A DNA stretch of 64,000 nt from NCBI GenBank assembly GCA_027604185.1, contig JADGKB010000009.1:62001-126000 (forward strand). The letters are read 5' to 3'. The stretch comes from Boothiomyces macroporosus (lineage: Eukaryota; Chytridiomycota; Chytridiomycetes; Rhizophydiales; Terramycetaceae). Numbering within the stretch: position 1 is the first letter of the stretch; every line of letters begins with the position of its first letter. Below, piece after piece: positions 37,367 through 46,945 of the stretch. Under the pieces are notes generated by a model. That model searched no databases, was not told the DNA's origin, and was given only the letters and a program-made list of their open reading frames with translations. Position numbers and translations under genes: made by a program.

Positions 37367-38814
37367 ATGTTTCACATTGCAATTTATATTTTAGTATCAG
37401 CTGCCTTTGCAAATACCCAATTCCCTCTGTTAGATAAGAAAAGCCCTGGAAGATTTTTACATATAACAGATTTGCATATCGATCCGCACTATAAAGAGGG
37501 TGCATCGTTCGACAGCCAGTGCCATGCAATTTCTCATACTGGAAAGGACAATAGGGCTGGAAAATATGGTTCACCAGAATCCGGATGCGATTCTCCAATC
37601 GCTCTTATCGACAAGACGTTTGAATTTGTCTCCAAAAATCTTTACGATATCGATTTTGTATTTTGGACAGGAGACAACGCCAGGTAGAATCAATCTAATT
37701 AGACATGACGGTGATTCAAATCTACCAAGAACACTAAAGGAAACAAAGGAGCAGAACATATTGGCTGTAAGCTACTTTAAAAAGTCATTCAAATCGAACG
37801 TTGTAATTATCCCGTCAATTGGTAACAACGACGTCCACCCGCATAATTTATTAGATTACAAACACAACACCGCAGCAATTTTCCCGTTCTTTGCTGATAT
37901 TTGGAGTGACTACATCCCAATTTCTCAGAAGAGAAACTTTCTTCAACATGGATCTTTTGTCAAAGACTTATCTCACAGCTTGCAAGCAGTTTCATTAAAC
38001 ACATTGTACTTTAGCTCTGCAAACAAGTTGGTAGAACATTGCGGGATAGAAAGCTCACCTGGGCGTGTCATACTTGAATGGTTGGAAACTGAGGTTTTAA
38101 AGCCTGCAAAAGGAGCAAAGAAAAAAGTATTTATTAGTGGTATGGACTGCCTAATGTAGGTCATATCCCACCAAACGCCAAGAATTACCAAGGAGATTGT
38201 CTCGACAGATTTATCACTCTCTCGCTAAAGTACAAAGAAGTAATCATTGGGCAGTTTTATGGGCATATGTAATCTTTATTGATATTAGGAATATCGATCA
38301 TTTTTACTTCCCAGTTGAAAAGACCCATCCTTTGAATGTCGAACCGAACGATTTGATGCATATAGTAAATTTGTGACTGATCTAGATGGCACCAAAATGG
38401 ATAAACAAATACTTTAAAAGTTTACTAAAGCACTACAAATCCATTCAAAAGGAGCCTAGCCTTCCTGCACCGATATTTGTTACTTCAAGCGTCTGCCCTG
38501 CCTTTAACCCAGGATTACGGGTATATACCTACGAAAAGGACTCTGGGCATTTGCTAGATTATGACCATTATTACGCTGATTTATCAGAGAATTCCAATTT
38601 AAAGAGCACATTCTACAAGTTGGAATATCGAGCAAAGAGCGAATACAAGCTAATTTCAAAGCAAATCACTCATGCCTGGAAGGACCTTGCGGATCGTCTT
38701 AGCCAATTGTGGAAGAAAAAGAAAACAAAGGCGTTGATAAAGTCATTCTATCGCAATTTTGTGATTGGTGTAAAAAAGTTGTTTAAACCATTCAATGATA
38801 GTATAGGCCAATAA
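37367..38814 (+). CDS. PPN1: Endopolyphosphatase Ppn1-like metallophosphoesterase
   Basis: Vacuolar enzyme that cuts inorganic polyphosphate. Five exons (introns 19, 20, 20 and 21 nt), 455 residues. ATG 37367 starts a signal peptide or anchor (MFHIAIYILVSAAFA). Metal-site motifs of the calcineurin-like fold are visible: GRFLHITDLHIDPHYKEG, FWTGDNARHDGDSNLPRT, SIGNNDVHPHN, SGHIPP and the GQFYGHMNIDHFYF motif, the last two created by splicing. The GKYGSPESGCDSPIALI block is characteristic of Ppn1 rather than acid sphingomyelinase. The C-terminus is basic with no obvious second membrane helix. Confidence 0.88.
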
Positions 38815-38822
38815 AAACCAGC

Positions 38823-39371
38823 TTATTGTTTATTGAAAAATTCCGCTCGTTTTTGATATAGTTGGTTAACCATTTCTTTTATCTCTGGATGTTGGAATTT
38901 CCCTCTGGTCGAATCAAAGAATGAATTCAAGTTTTTCCCGTATCGCTTCTCATACTCGTGGGCTTGAACAATCATTTCAAATTTATCAATATCTTTGCAC
39001 AAAAGGGCTTCCTTGGTACTACAATGTTCGTATTCCTCCCACAGCTCTTTAATCTCCTTCATTTCGCTTGTAGGTAGCAGCGTGTTAAAGTGCTCCATTG
39101 CCTTTCTTTCCCTATCGTGTTTATCTTCCTTTGATACTCCATCATGCGGTGTTATATCGCCTACTGTTGCTTCAGCTAAATCGTGCACTATTGCCATATT
39201 AATCAATCTTTGCTTGTTGATGGTTGGGTCTTTAATCAGCATGGCGATGATTCCCATGCGGTGCATATGATCGGCAATCGATTCTGGATTTTCAATTTCA
39301 TTATTGATCCAGCCAGTTCGCTTCGTTGTTTTTAACGACTCTATCAAATCAAGGAATCGCAAAGTATTCAT
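38823..39371 (-). CDS. HDDC2: HD-domain 5'-deoxynucleotidase (HDDC2/YGK1 type)
   Basis: Phosphohydrolase that dephosphorylates deoxyribonucleoside 5'-monophosphates. Single exon, 182 residues, full family length. Metal ligands are visible: ESIADHMHRM, the HD pair in IVHDLAEATVGDI and the distal Asp in CKDIDKFEMIVQA. The end of the gene is eight bases from the PPN1 stop on the opposite strand. Confident family call. Confidence 0.92.
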   Translation of the reverse strand: MNTLRFLDLIESLKTTKRTGWINNEIENPESIADHMHRMGIIAMLIKDPTINKQRLINMAIVHDLAEATVGDITPHDGVSKEDKHDRERKAMEHFNTLLPTSEMKEIKELWEEYEHCSTKEALLCKDIDKFEMIVQAHEYEKRYGKNLNSFFDSTRGKFQHPEIKEMVNQLYQKRAEFFNKQ

Positions 39372-39433
39372 TAAAAGAGAAAAAAAAAGAATTTCAAACT
39401 CAGTACATCAAGAAGGTATTTATTAAGCCCAAT

Positions 39434-39716
39434 TTATTCCGTTTCCGCAGCGCACATTAAAGTAATATTGTCGCCTTTCAACAGTATTCTTCCAAGGGCT
39501 TTCCTGGTTCCCTTTTTAACATTCACCTCTTCAGCGTCATCCAAAACAACACTTAGAAATTCATCAAACCCCAATATTCTTCCTTCGATTCTCAGATCGG
39601 TCTGTTCAAACAGCCAAATTGACACTCTGGATTTCTATATTAATAACGAGTACTTGCTGAAGCATTCTGAAGATGAGGTTGATGGGTTGAACCATCACTT
39701 TTTGTATCTTGTTCAT
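39434..39716 (-). CDS. SNRPE: Small nuclear ribonucleoprotein SmE
   Basis: Core Sm-ring protein of spliceosomal snRNPs. One 19-nt intron separates [20 protein letters not shown] from [11 protein letters not shown]. Sm1 and Sm2 motifs are intact ([35 protein letters not shown]). Length 87 residues, standard. ATG 39716 and the first 21 codons were recovered only by removing the intron; the ORF starting at 39625 is a truncation. Relevant to the short introns of this genome. Confidence 0.95.
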
Positions 39717-39744
39717 TTTTGGTTGAAAAAAAGAGATCAGAAAA

Positions 39745-40422
39745 ATGGGTTTTGACGACAGCACATTAAAGACAATTCAAGCAGTTAGCGGGTTATCCTT
39801 CTCACTCTTTTCTTCGCTTCATATAGGCGGACATTTGCTGACGAATTTCTCGTACCATCTCGGGGAAATCGCAGTCTTTGCGAATAGGACAATCTTTCAC
39901 AATCCTTATTTTGAAATTGGTGTGATTGGTGGTTCATTAGCGACGCATGTTACTTCGAGCTACTTGAGGGGTTATATGCGGAAACCGGCAAAAGTACATG
40001 GAAAGATGCTCGAAACTAAGCTAAAGGAACTCAACATTCACCGAACTTCAGGATATTTATTGTCGCTCTTTATGATTGGACATATTGGAGCTACGCGTAT
40101 TGTGCCATTGCTGGTTTTGGATGACCCTTCTGTCATTGATTTAAGCTATGCCAGCTATGCCATGCTTCAATGGAAATCCTTGTTTTTCCCCTACTACATC
40201 GCACTATTATTCACTGGCATATATCACTCTTGCTATGGGATTATTAGCGCGCTTCATACTTTCAAAATTAAACCAGTTCAACCTAAAATCGGGTTTTGGT
40301 TATATTTTGCAGTTGGTGCTGCAATAGCTGCTGTTTCAACTGTTGCTGCACTGGGAGGTGCATTTGAAAATATCGAATTTACAGATATTAGAGCATTTGA
40401 AAAAGTATATCACATTATTTGA
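39745..40422 (+). CDS. MCP1: Mcp1-like mitochondrial membrane protein (DUF1691)
   Basis: Fungal mitochondrial outer-membrane protein family; yeast Mcp1 acts in lipid homeostasis and can suppress ERMES/Mdm10 loss. Single exon, 225 residues. About five hydrophobic segments are present, with conserved His in HIGGHLLTNF, NIHRTSGYLLSLFMIGHIGAT and FTGIYHSCYGIISALHTF, a pattern shared with the succinate dehydrogenase cytochrome b fold. The ATG lies 28 bp from the SmE start on the other strand. SDH membrane subunit is the alternative but the length and duplicated His pattern favour Mcp1. Confidence 0.75.
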   Translation: MGFDDSTLKTIQAVSGLSFSLFSSLHIGGHLLTNFSYHLGEIAVFANRTIFHNPYFEIGVIGGSLATHVTSSYLRGYMRKPAKVHGKMLETKLKELNIHRTSGYLLSLFMIGHIGATRIVPLLVLDDPSVIDLSYASYAMLQWKSLFFPYYIALLFTGIYHSCYGIISALHTFKIKPVQPKIGFWLYFAVGAAIAAVSTVAALGGAFENIEFTDIRAFEKVYHII

Positions 40423-40434
40423 ATAAAAAGTATA

Positions 40435-42089
40435 TTAAAGCTTGGCCGACTGCTTTGGGTGAAGAGCTCCTTGCCAGGATTTCGGAAGTTCAGTGACAAA
40501 GTGATAGCGAGCAACCTTGAGACCAGGAAGTTTGGATTTAATCCATTGATCAATAGCCTCCTCCGTTTCCTTCTTTTTCAACAAGATCGCCAGCTCTACA
40601 TCTGGCTGCTTGCCCTGTCTTGATACACCATACAAAATAACTTGACTAATCGAGGGGTGAGACTCAAGAATCTACGTCAAACAATGCTTACTGATTCAAT
40701 TTTTACTCTCGGAGTAGCTTTTTCATTTATAGTAACTGAGTCCAATATTCGCCCAATTAGAATTAGAAATCCTCTTTCATCAAACCAGCCAAGATCCCCA
40801 GTTCTAAACCATTTAGTATTATTAATATTGTAGAACAATTGGTTTTCTTGTTCATTCCAATATTCTATGTTAATATGGAATACTTGAGAATATTGTAGGT
40901 CCAGATATACAAATCTCTCCAATCCCATGCTTCAATACATTTCCTTGCTGAATTATTCTCACCGATATGCCTATTGGTCTTCCGACTGAACCCAATTTGC
41001 GCATTCTATCAGGAACGGTGGTACATATTTGATGCGAAGTTTCTGTCATTACGTAAGACGTCAGTACAGGGACTTTAAGCAATTTTTCAAGCGACAATAG
41101 TTTTGTTTTTCCAAAATTAGCTCCACAGCTTTGAACAAATCGTAATTTCGTTTTAGGTGGAGCATTTTTAGCAACTGTATCGTGGTAGAAAGGAGTACAC
41201 GAGTACCACGTAACCTATATCAACAGTAATTTACCTTGTATTCATTAACATCGTTCCAAAATGTATCCTTGTTGAAGCGTAGTGGTAAAACGACAGAAGA
41301 CCCGGCATAGAAACTGGTTAACAGCACTCCAATCAAGCCATGAGAGTGATGCAGCGGCATAATATTGTAAGCAGAGTCATGAGCCGTCAATCCAAAAGCA
41401 CCACTGCTATTCTTGATACTAATGAGTATATTTTCATGTGCCAAGGGAACAAGCTTTGGTGTTCCTGTGGATCCATTTGTATGCAAGATCACTGCAATAT
41501 CAGATTTGGAATATAATTGTGGTTCGACGCTACTTTTAACAACTTCAAAGTCAGTCGTGGAAGTTGGTTTGAGCCTGCATACTGGCAACGATGTTTTGAC
41601 TGAGCTGGTAGTACTGTGGTATTTTCTTTTTTTGAATTCAATCAATGGATAGTCTATCGTAATGATATAAAGCGGGATTTTAAATTCCAGGCAAATTTGC
41701 TTTAGCATATCGTAATTTTCGCTCTTTTCATTAGTAATAACGATGGAAGGTTTTACTGCATAAAGATGATCTTGAAGCTCATTGTATGAGAGTGAAATAT
41801 CAATAGGATTTGAAATGGCACGGGCAGATACTGTCGCAAAGAATGCTGTAATAAAGTCAAATGAGTTTGGCAAGTGTAGCGAGACTACCTGTCCTGGCTT
41901 CAAATTACAAAATGGTGGCGATTTAATCAGAGTTTGCGTAAGGTGTCTAAGGGTTGAATAGTGGATTTTAATATGTGCTTCCGGTAGCACTATTGCTGGT
42001 GCGTAAGAGTCTGTCAGTATTTGGACTAAATTCTCGTACTGGAATCCCTTCATTTGATTAACTTTTTTCGTCCAAGCGTTCATCACCAT
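40435..42089 (-). CDS. PCS60: Peroxisomal AMP-binding acyl/oxalyl-CoA synthetase (Pcs60-like)
   Basis: Adenylate-forming CoA ligase. Four exons with introns of 20, 19 and 20 nt, 531 residues. Motifs: P-loop ILHTNGSTGTPKLVPLAHEN, YNIMPLHHSHGLIG, TSYVMTETSHQI, WFRTGDLGWFDERGFLILIGR and a C-terminal lysine region (ELPKSWQGALHP). The protein ends in AKL, a variant peroxisomal PTS1 signal; yeast Pcs60 is peroxisomal. Departures from consensus are Asn-Gly-Ser in the P-loop (usually Ser-Gly-Thr) and Ala-Leu where a catalytic GKI/GKV-type Lys is expected in the final motif, so activity may be altered. Confidence 0.85.
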
Positions 42090-42116
42090 GAAAATTACTC
42101 ACAAAATAATAATAAT

Positions 42117-42987
42117 TCAAGAGCCAAGTATTTTATGAATTAAAATGCCACCGGCAACAGACACATTCAAAGAATCGACGGTATCTCTCTCTACACCAAC
42201 GAGTTTCAGGTGCTGGTGGCATTTCTTTGAAATCGACTGCCGAACTCCAGCTCCTTCATTCCCCAATACCAATATTGTTGGGGAGTGAAAGAGATTGGCT
42301 TGTGTGTCGTGATCCAATTCAATAACAGAATCGCCATTCAGATCTGTACCGTAAATATACCACCCATTATCACCAGCAATTTTCAAAAACTTTGATAAAT
42401 TACTGGTGGTATATATATCTATCGATTCTAAAGCACCCGCGCTTGCTTTTGATACAGTAGGGCTCAACGGAGCACTGTCCCTTTCTGTTATCACTATCCC
42501 ATCAATTCCAAAAAAGTAACAGGTTCGGATGATTGCACCCAGGTTTTGTGGATCCATCAAAGAATCCAGCGCTTGTTAGAAAACACGTACCAATCCAAAA
42601 AGGAAATGGTTGTGGCCCATATTCCTTTAAATCACCTCCAACAATTTGATAGTGATCAACTTTTTCTTCATCAATTGGTCCTAAACCGTCTATACGAGGG
42701 ACTTCAAGCTTTGTAGCACAAAGCAGTAGCCCTTGATGTGGTCTCCCACCACTGAATTTGTCTATAAAATTAGCCTCCGTGGCTTTAATCGGAATTTCTC
42801 GTTCGATTGCCAGTGCTTTCGCCCTTTTAATTGCTGGCGATTCATTCAGATCAAACTTGTAAAACAACTTGTGTATACTCCGCTTGTGTTCCTTCAATGC
42901 GGATAATACCACCGATGATCCATATAAATATTCTAGAGCCTTTTCGTTGCTAGAAAAAAATCTTGTTCCTTTCCAAATCTTCAACAT
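42117..42987 (-). CDS. MRM1: Mitochondrial rRNA 2'-O-ribose methyltransferase (MRM1, SpoU family)
   Basis: SPOUT enzyme for a universally conserved ribose methylation in mitochondrial large-subunit rRNA. One 19-nt intron (GTACGTG...CTAACAAG) joins FPFWI to ALDSLMDPQNLGAIIRTCYF. Motif 1 is the DPQNLGAIIR run; motifs 2 and 3 are ILVLGNEGAGVR and DSLNVSVAGGILIH, the SAM-binding knot. The N-terminal substrate domain includes YGSSVVLSAL and the GGRPHQGLLL signature. Length 283 residues. Its ATG is 12 bp from the divergent Acinus ATG. Confidence 0.92.
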
Positions 42988-42999
42988 TTGAGATCAAGA

Positions 43000-44176
43000 A
43001 TGACTGACTGGCAAAAACTAACAGTACCAAAGTTAAAGGCAGAGCTCAGTAGCCGTGGATTACCAGTAACAGGAAACAAAGCAGCGTTAGTGGAAAGGTT
43101 AAATGAAGATGACTCAAAAGATACACAAGCAGATGGAGAATCGAAAGAGGATACCAGTAACGAAACAGATGGGAATTTGGACCCTATGGAGACTGATCAG
43201 ATGGCTGTAGGTGATCATCGCGGGAAAAATATGGAATCACTAGGTAACAGTGGGAAGTCTCCAGATAGCAATGGAAAGTTGAAATCCCCAGTTATTTCCA
43301 AAGAGAGCCCTACAAACAATACCCCAAAATCGCCTATGAAAGTTAGTTCACCCAAAAAAGAGACAGTTACTCAACCCTCTCCACCTTTGAAGTCTAATAC
43401 AGGTCAATCGCAAAAGCTTTTATCCCCAACTAGGGCAAAACCTGAAGCAAAGGCTGATAAAATCGAATCAAGTGACAATCTAAAAGCTGACGGTGAAAAA
43501 ACAAGAGAAATGAACAGTCCGATAAAAAACAAGCCATCTACTCCTAAAAAGACTGAAAATATCGATGCTCTACATGAAAGCAAATCCACCAAACGCCCAT
43601 CAAATGAGGAGCTTCCAGAATCCAAAAGAACCAAAATCGAAGGTAGTCTATGTTAATTCAGAATCAACGATTGCGGTTTATAACTTTACACGCCCATTGA
43701 ACATTGGAGAAGTAAAGAGCAAACTGGAAGAGTTTGGGGTGGTATCTTTCTTTTGGATGGATAAAATAAGATCACATTGCTATGCGACAGTAAATTAGTC
43801 TTTATCCTAGTATGAAAATGTAGAGTCTGCAAAGAAAGCAAAATCAAGCTTGGACGGATATATTTTCCAACCCGAATCTGGCAAGTCTTTGGAAACCAAG
43901 TTTATTGACAGAGCAACCGCTGATGAAAGGATTGCCCAAGATGCCAGCACCTCTAGAACCATTCTACCGCTCCCGGATAAGAAGCAATTAGATAATTCTA
44001 ATTATAGAAATGAGCGAAGGCCAGAGAGGAATGACTATAGAAACAATCGGGATGACTCACGTCAAAAGAAAAATACCAGACGTGATGATATAGATGAAAT
44101 CGTGGTTATGGAAAAAGATGATCGCCCTTTCCACAAGACTGCAGCATCACCTGTAATTGAATACCGGGAAGCTTAA
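43000..44176 (+). CDS. ACIN1: Acinus-like SAP/RRM splicing factor
   Basis: Acinus is a scaffold of the ASAP splicing/EJC-associated complex. Three exons (introns 19 and 21 nt), 378 residues. The N-terminus is a SAP DNA/RNA-binding domain (LTVPKLKAELSSRGLPVTGN). A long Ser/Pro/Lys-rich linker follows, then the characteristic Acinus RRM (VYNFTRPLNIGEVKSKLEEF and FFWMDKIRSHCYATV), whose second half appears only after splicing (YENVESAKKAKSSLDGYIF). A basic RNDYRNNRDD segment precedes a short tail. The usual RSB motif ending is abbreviated. First ATG 43000 is chosen; the frame upstream lacks one. Confidence 0.85.
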
Positions 44177-44282
44177 TAATATATTCGTTCTTATACTAGT
44201 GGCGTTCTGATTGTGGCTTGTGTTGGAATTTTCCTCTCGATTTTTTCTTCAAGAAAAGGAAAGAGAAAGTCTTTCAAATTAT

Positions 44283-44679
44283 ATGTCTGGAATCCAAAAG
44301 TATTCGTTTCCTAACCGCAGCTTAGCAACTTACGACCCATTTGCTGACACCGGTGACACCACAGAAGTTACTGTACAGGGATATATTCGTAACTACTGAT
44401 TAATTACAGATATAAGAATTCAACAGAGAAATGGTCGCAAAACCATTACCACTGTTCAGGGATTACCAGTAGTGATTGATCAAAAGAAATTAGTAAAGGC
44501 TTTCAAAAAGGTAATTTTGGATTAATAGTTTGGAATTTGGATGTATTGGGAATGTAATGAAGGATGAAGAATGGGGAGATGTAATTCAATTATCTGGCGA
44601 TCAACGTCAAAAGGTTACCGATTTCCTGGTTGCAGAAGGAATTTCAAAGAAAGATAAGATCAAGATTCACGGGTTTTAA
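44283..44679 (+). CDS. EIF1: Translation initiation factor eIF1 (SUI1)
   Basis: Start-codon fidelity factor of the 40S ribosome. The frame MSGIQKYSFPNRSLATYDPF is followed, after a 21-nt intron, by IRIQQRNGRKTITTVQGLPV, then KKLVKAFKK; the end is GNVMKDEEWGDVIQLSGDQR and KDKIKIHGF, matching eIF1. The junction after KAFKK is irregular. A GT-AG intron of 18 nt breaks the frame; removing 22 nt (44511-44532, ending TG) gives KKEFGCIGNV, as in yeast eIF1. The neighbouring TTTGGAATTTGGA duplication suggests an alternative, a 7-bp duplication or an assembly error. Confidence 0.92.
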
Positions 44680-44710
44680 ATATATTACAGTTGTTACCAG
44701 TTGTGCATTT

Positions 44711-45117
44711 CTATTTGCTGACTGGGATAGCCTTATTTCCCAGATATTTATGTCTAACAAGATCACCAGTTTCTTGGAAGTTATTCTGTGCTGATTTCCT
44801 GTCGCGATTAAAAATGCACACTGTTAATTCACTTATTGCACTATTGGTCGCTTTGTTAACTGCCTCAATTTTAAGAAAAGCCATCGAAAATATTTGACAG
44901 AGATAACCAAGGGCTTGTAGGGAATCTCGTCTATAGCAATCCCAGATTCATGGGTGGAAAGAAGGTTCTGTTTAGATTTATCCAAATGGGCCAATCTCGC
45001 ACTTTTCGCCTCGCTGCAGTAGAGTAGCAACTAAGATTTTGTCATTAAATTTTCAATGACGATTTCCAAGCTGGCTATGACGATCGCTGTTGGCTTGTTT
45101 TTCAATACCCCGTCCAT
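44711..45117 (-). CDS. Small three-exon protein of unknown function
   Basis: Recovered only by removing introns of 18 nt (ending CTACTGCAG) and 20 nt (GTTAACAAAG...). The exons then join in one frame of 122 residues from ATG 45117: MDGVLKNKPTAIVIASLEIV, ...SKQNLLSTHESGIAIDEIPY, KYFRWLFLKLRHAISELTVC, ending KYLGNKAIPVSK. Mostly helical with an amphipathic first half; no signature I recognise. Part of it reads as a shadow of plus-strand ORFs, but the two clean junctions and conserved-looking spacing support a gene. It fills the space between eIF1 and the second LEA-2 gene. Confidence 0.45.
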
Positions 45118-45204
45118 TCAGAAAATTGTCTCATCATTGTGTGAGCCTGATGCGCCCACCACAACAAAATCAAGGATGAAATCCGCTCCAAATTCAACTT
45201 GTAA

Positions 45205-46404
45205 ATGCCTCCACCTCAGTCTTCCAAGTATCAACCACCTGCTAGCCCAAAGCAGCAAAGAAACTCACCAAAGATGAGCAATTCAAGACCACAGAGTGGC
45301 AGCGAAACCTCAAAGAAATATAGGGGATATGATTCAAATCCCAGAGAACAATATTACGCACAACCCGCCTATGTACAGCAAAATCAATATCCAACGTATC
45401 AACAAGCAATGTACGAATATCGCCAGCCTGTTTACGAACAGCGATATGAGCAGCCGACCTATCCATATCCTCCACAACCTGTATATCAAGAGCCTGTGTA
45501 TGACACTCAGAACTACGCATATTACACTGTAGACAATGCTTCTATTGCCCCGTCGACAGTGCCTCCCTCTGCCTATAATACTTATGCCCAGCCAGCTGCT
45601 AAACCACCATCTTTAAATGGTTCAGTTGACGGGCTGCTAAAAGAAAAGAGATACTCTTCATACGACGATGACGATGACTTGGGTGGTGAAAGGTTCTGTT
45701 GTGGGATTTTTGCAACGAAACGAGGATGTGTGAATACTATTGGTGGAATTACACTCTTCTTCCTAGTTGGATTAGGAGTTGGACTATTCTTCTTGTGGCC
45801 TAGAATGCCATCTGTTACAGTTGAAAACCCTCTAGGCAACTTGGGTTCAGATGTTGGAAAGCTATCCTTTTCTTCCAATGATCCTGCAAATGCATTATCG
45901 CAAGCTTCTCCTCAGAATCCATTTATTGCTTCCATTCAATTAGCTGTTAATATCGATGTATATTCTCCAAACTACATTGAATATGCCTTTGCTGGTATGC
46001 ACGTACAGGCGAGACTTTTGGACCCTAGTATGAACGGGACGGCAGTATCTAAAGATCCTATCGGCGCCGGTCAGATTGGTCGAGTTGCTTTCCCTTCATT
46101 CAAAAATACTACCTTCACTATGCCTTTCAATATTTCCTTTGTAGCCCAAGCTCCAGTTCAATCTATCGAAGATAATATCAACTTGTATACATTGGCAAGG
46201 TCTTGTGGAGCACAAACCTTTGGTTTGCAACCAGGAAAAATACCAAATACGATAGCAATAAGAATAGACGGCAGTATCTTTAGTAAGGTAATCGACTGGA
46301 CCGGCTTCACACCAAGATTCACTAGAAACATCGTAATTCCATGTCCCGAGTCCACTCAGCAACTAATACAGACACTATTTAACGGAATACCAAACAAGCC
46401 CTAA
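45205..46404 (+). CDS. Single-pass membrane protein with LEA-2-type domain (copy 2)
   Basis: Paralogue of the protein at 10038-11564. Single exon, 399 residues. A Gln/Pro/Tyr-rich disordered N-terminal half (YxQPxYPYPPQP-like runs) leads to an acidic cluster, a Cys-containing juxtamembrane motif (ERFCCGIFATKRGC), a transmembrane helix (LFFLVGLGVGLFFLWPRMPS) and a LEA-2-like domain with AVNIDVYSPNYIEYAFAGMH. The parallel order of tail, Cys-rich motif, helix and domain in both proteins indicates duplication. Unlike copy 1 it has no intron. Function unknown. Confidence 0.7.
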   Translation: MPPPQSSKYQPPASPKQQRNSPKMSNSRPQSGSETSKKYRGYDSNPREQYYAQPAYVQQNQYPTYQQAMYEYRQPVYEQRYEQPTYPYPPQPVYQEPVYDTQNYAYYTVDNASIAPSTVPPSAYNTYAQPAAKPPSLNGSVDGLLKEKRYSSYDDDDDLGGERFCCGIFATKRGCVNTIGGITLFFLVGLGVGLFFLWPRMPSVTVENPLGNLGSDVGKLSFSSNDPANALSQASPQNPFIASIQLAVNIDVYSPNYIEYAFAGMHVQARLLDPSMNGTAVSKDPIGAGQIGRVAFPSFKNTTFTMPFNISFVAQAPVQSIEDNINLYTLARSCGAQTFGLQPGKIPNTIAIRIDGSIFSKVIDWTGFTPRFTRNIVIPCPESTQQLIQTLFNGIPNKP

Positions 46405-46443
46405 AGGACCAATAAATTGTATTTATATCTTTATTGTTCCAGC

Positions 46444-46916
46444 TTACCACAACTCTTGAATAAAACTTTTCACTCTTTCAAAGAATGAAGACGCTTTGCT
46501 GGACATAGAAGTTCTTGAAGCAATAGAACTAATTGTCAGCGATGGTTGTAAGCTTAAAGTAGACACGCTTTCGCGCAAATCTAATGGAACTGTATTTGGC
46601 TCCTTTGGCAGGTATACCAAGTTCTTTGAGTTAAAAGTAGCATAGTATGATGGCGGATACGAATTTCCCATTTGGCTAGTTGGCAAACATCCACGTTGAT
46701 TATATACATTGTCATGCATTGTCACCTGATTCATTGTTAGTCAAACGTGGAGGGCTAGTGGGTTCGATTCCGACTTGATCCTTTTGGGTTCTCTAGTTTT
46801 GGAATTGGAATATTGGGTCCAATGAGCTTATTCTTTACTCTCCCAGAACCATTCGACTAATACCCTTTTTTGTATTCATCATTTATGGATGGTAAACTGT
46901 TAACTATGCCATTCAT
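46444..46916 (-). CDS. Small Ser-rich protein with a predicted 8-nt exon
   Basis: The largest exon encodes a Ser/Tyr/Pro-rich segment ending SSFFERVKSFIQELW. Upstream coding-like sequence (MNGIVNSLPSINDEYKKG, LIGPNIPIPKLENPKGS) joins it in one frame if introns of 24, 20 and 21 nt are removed. The last two flank an exon of only eight bases (46747-46754). The result is 135 residues of unknown function with no recognised domain. The first intron lacks a clear branch-point motif, so the 5' end is less sure. If the exons are wrong, a shorter protein from the ATG at 46734 remains. Confidence 0.45.
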
Positions 46917-46945
46917 GACCTTTGAATAGCCAAATAAGAGAGGTT

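Noticed and set aside
46755..46780. GGTTCGATTCC, a perfect tRNA B-box, suggesting a tRNA gene
   Set aside because: No matching A-box or acceptor stem is present upstream, the T-stem has a mismatch, and the motif coincides with a predicted micro-intron of a minus-strand gene.
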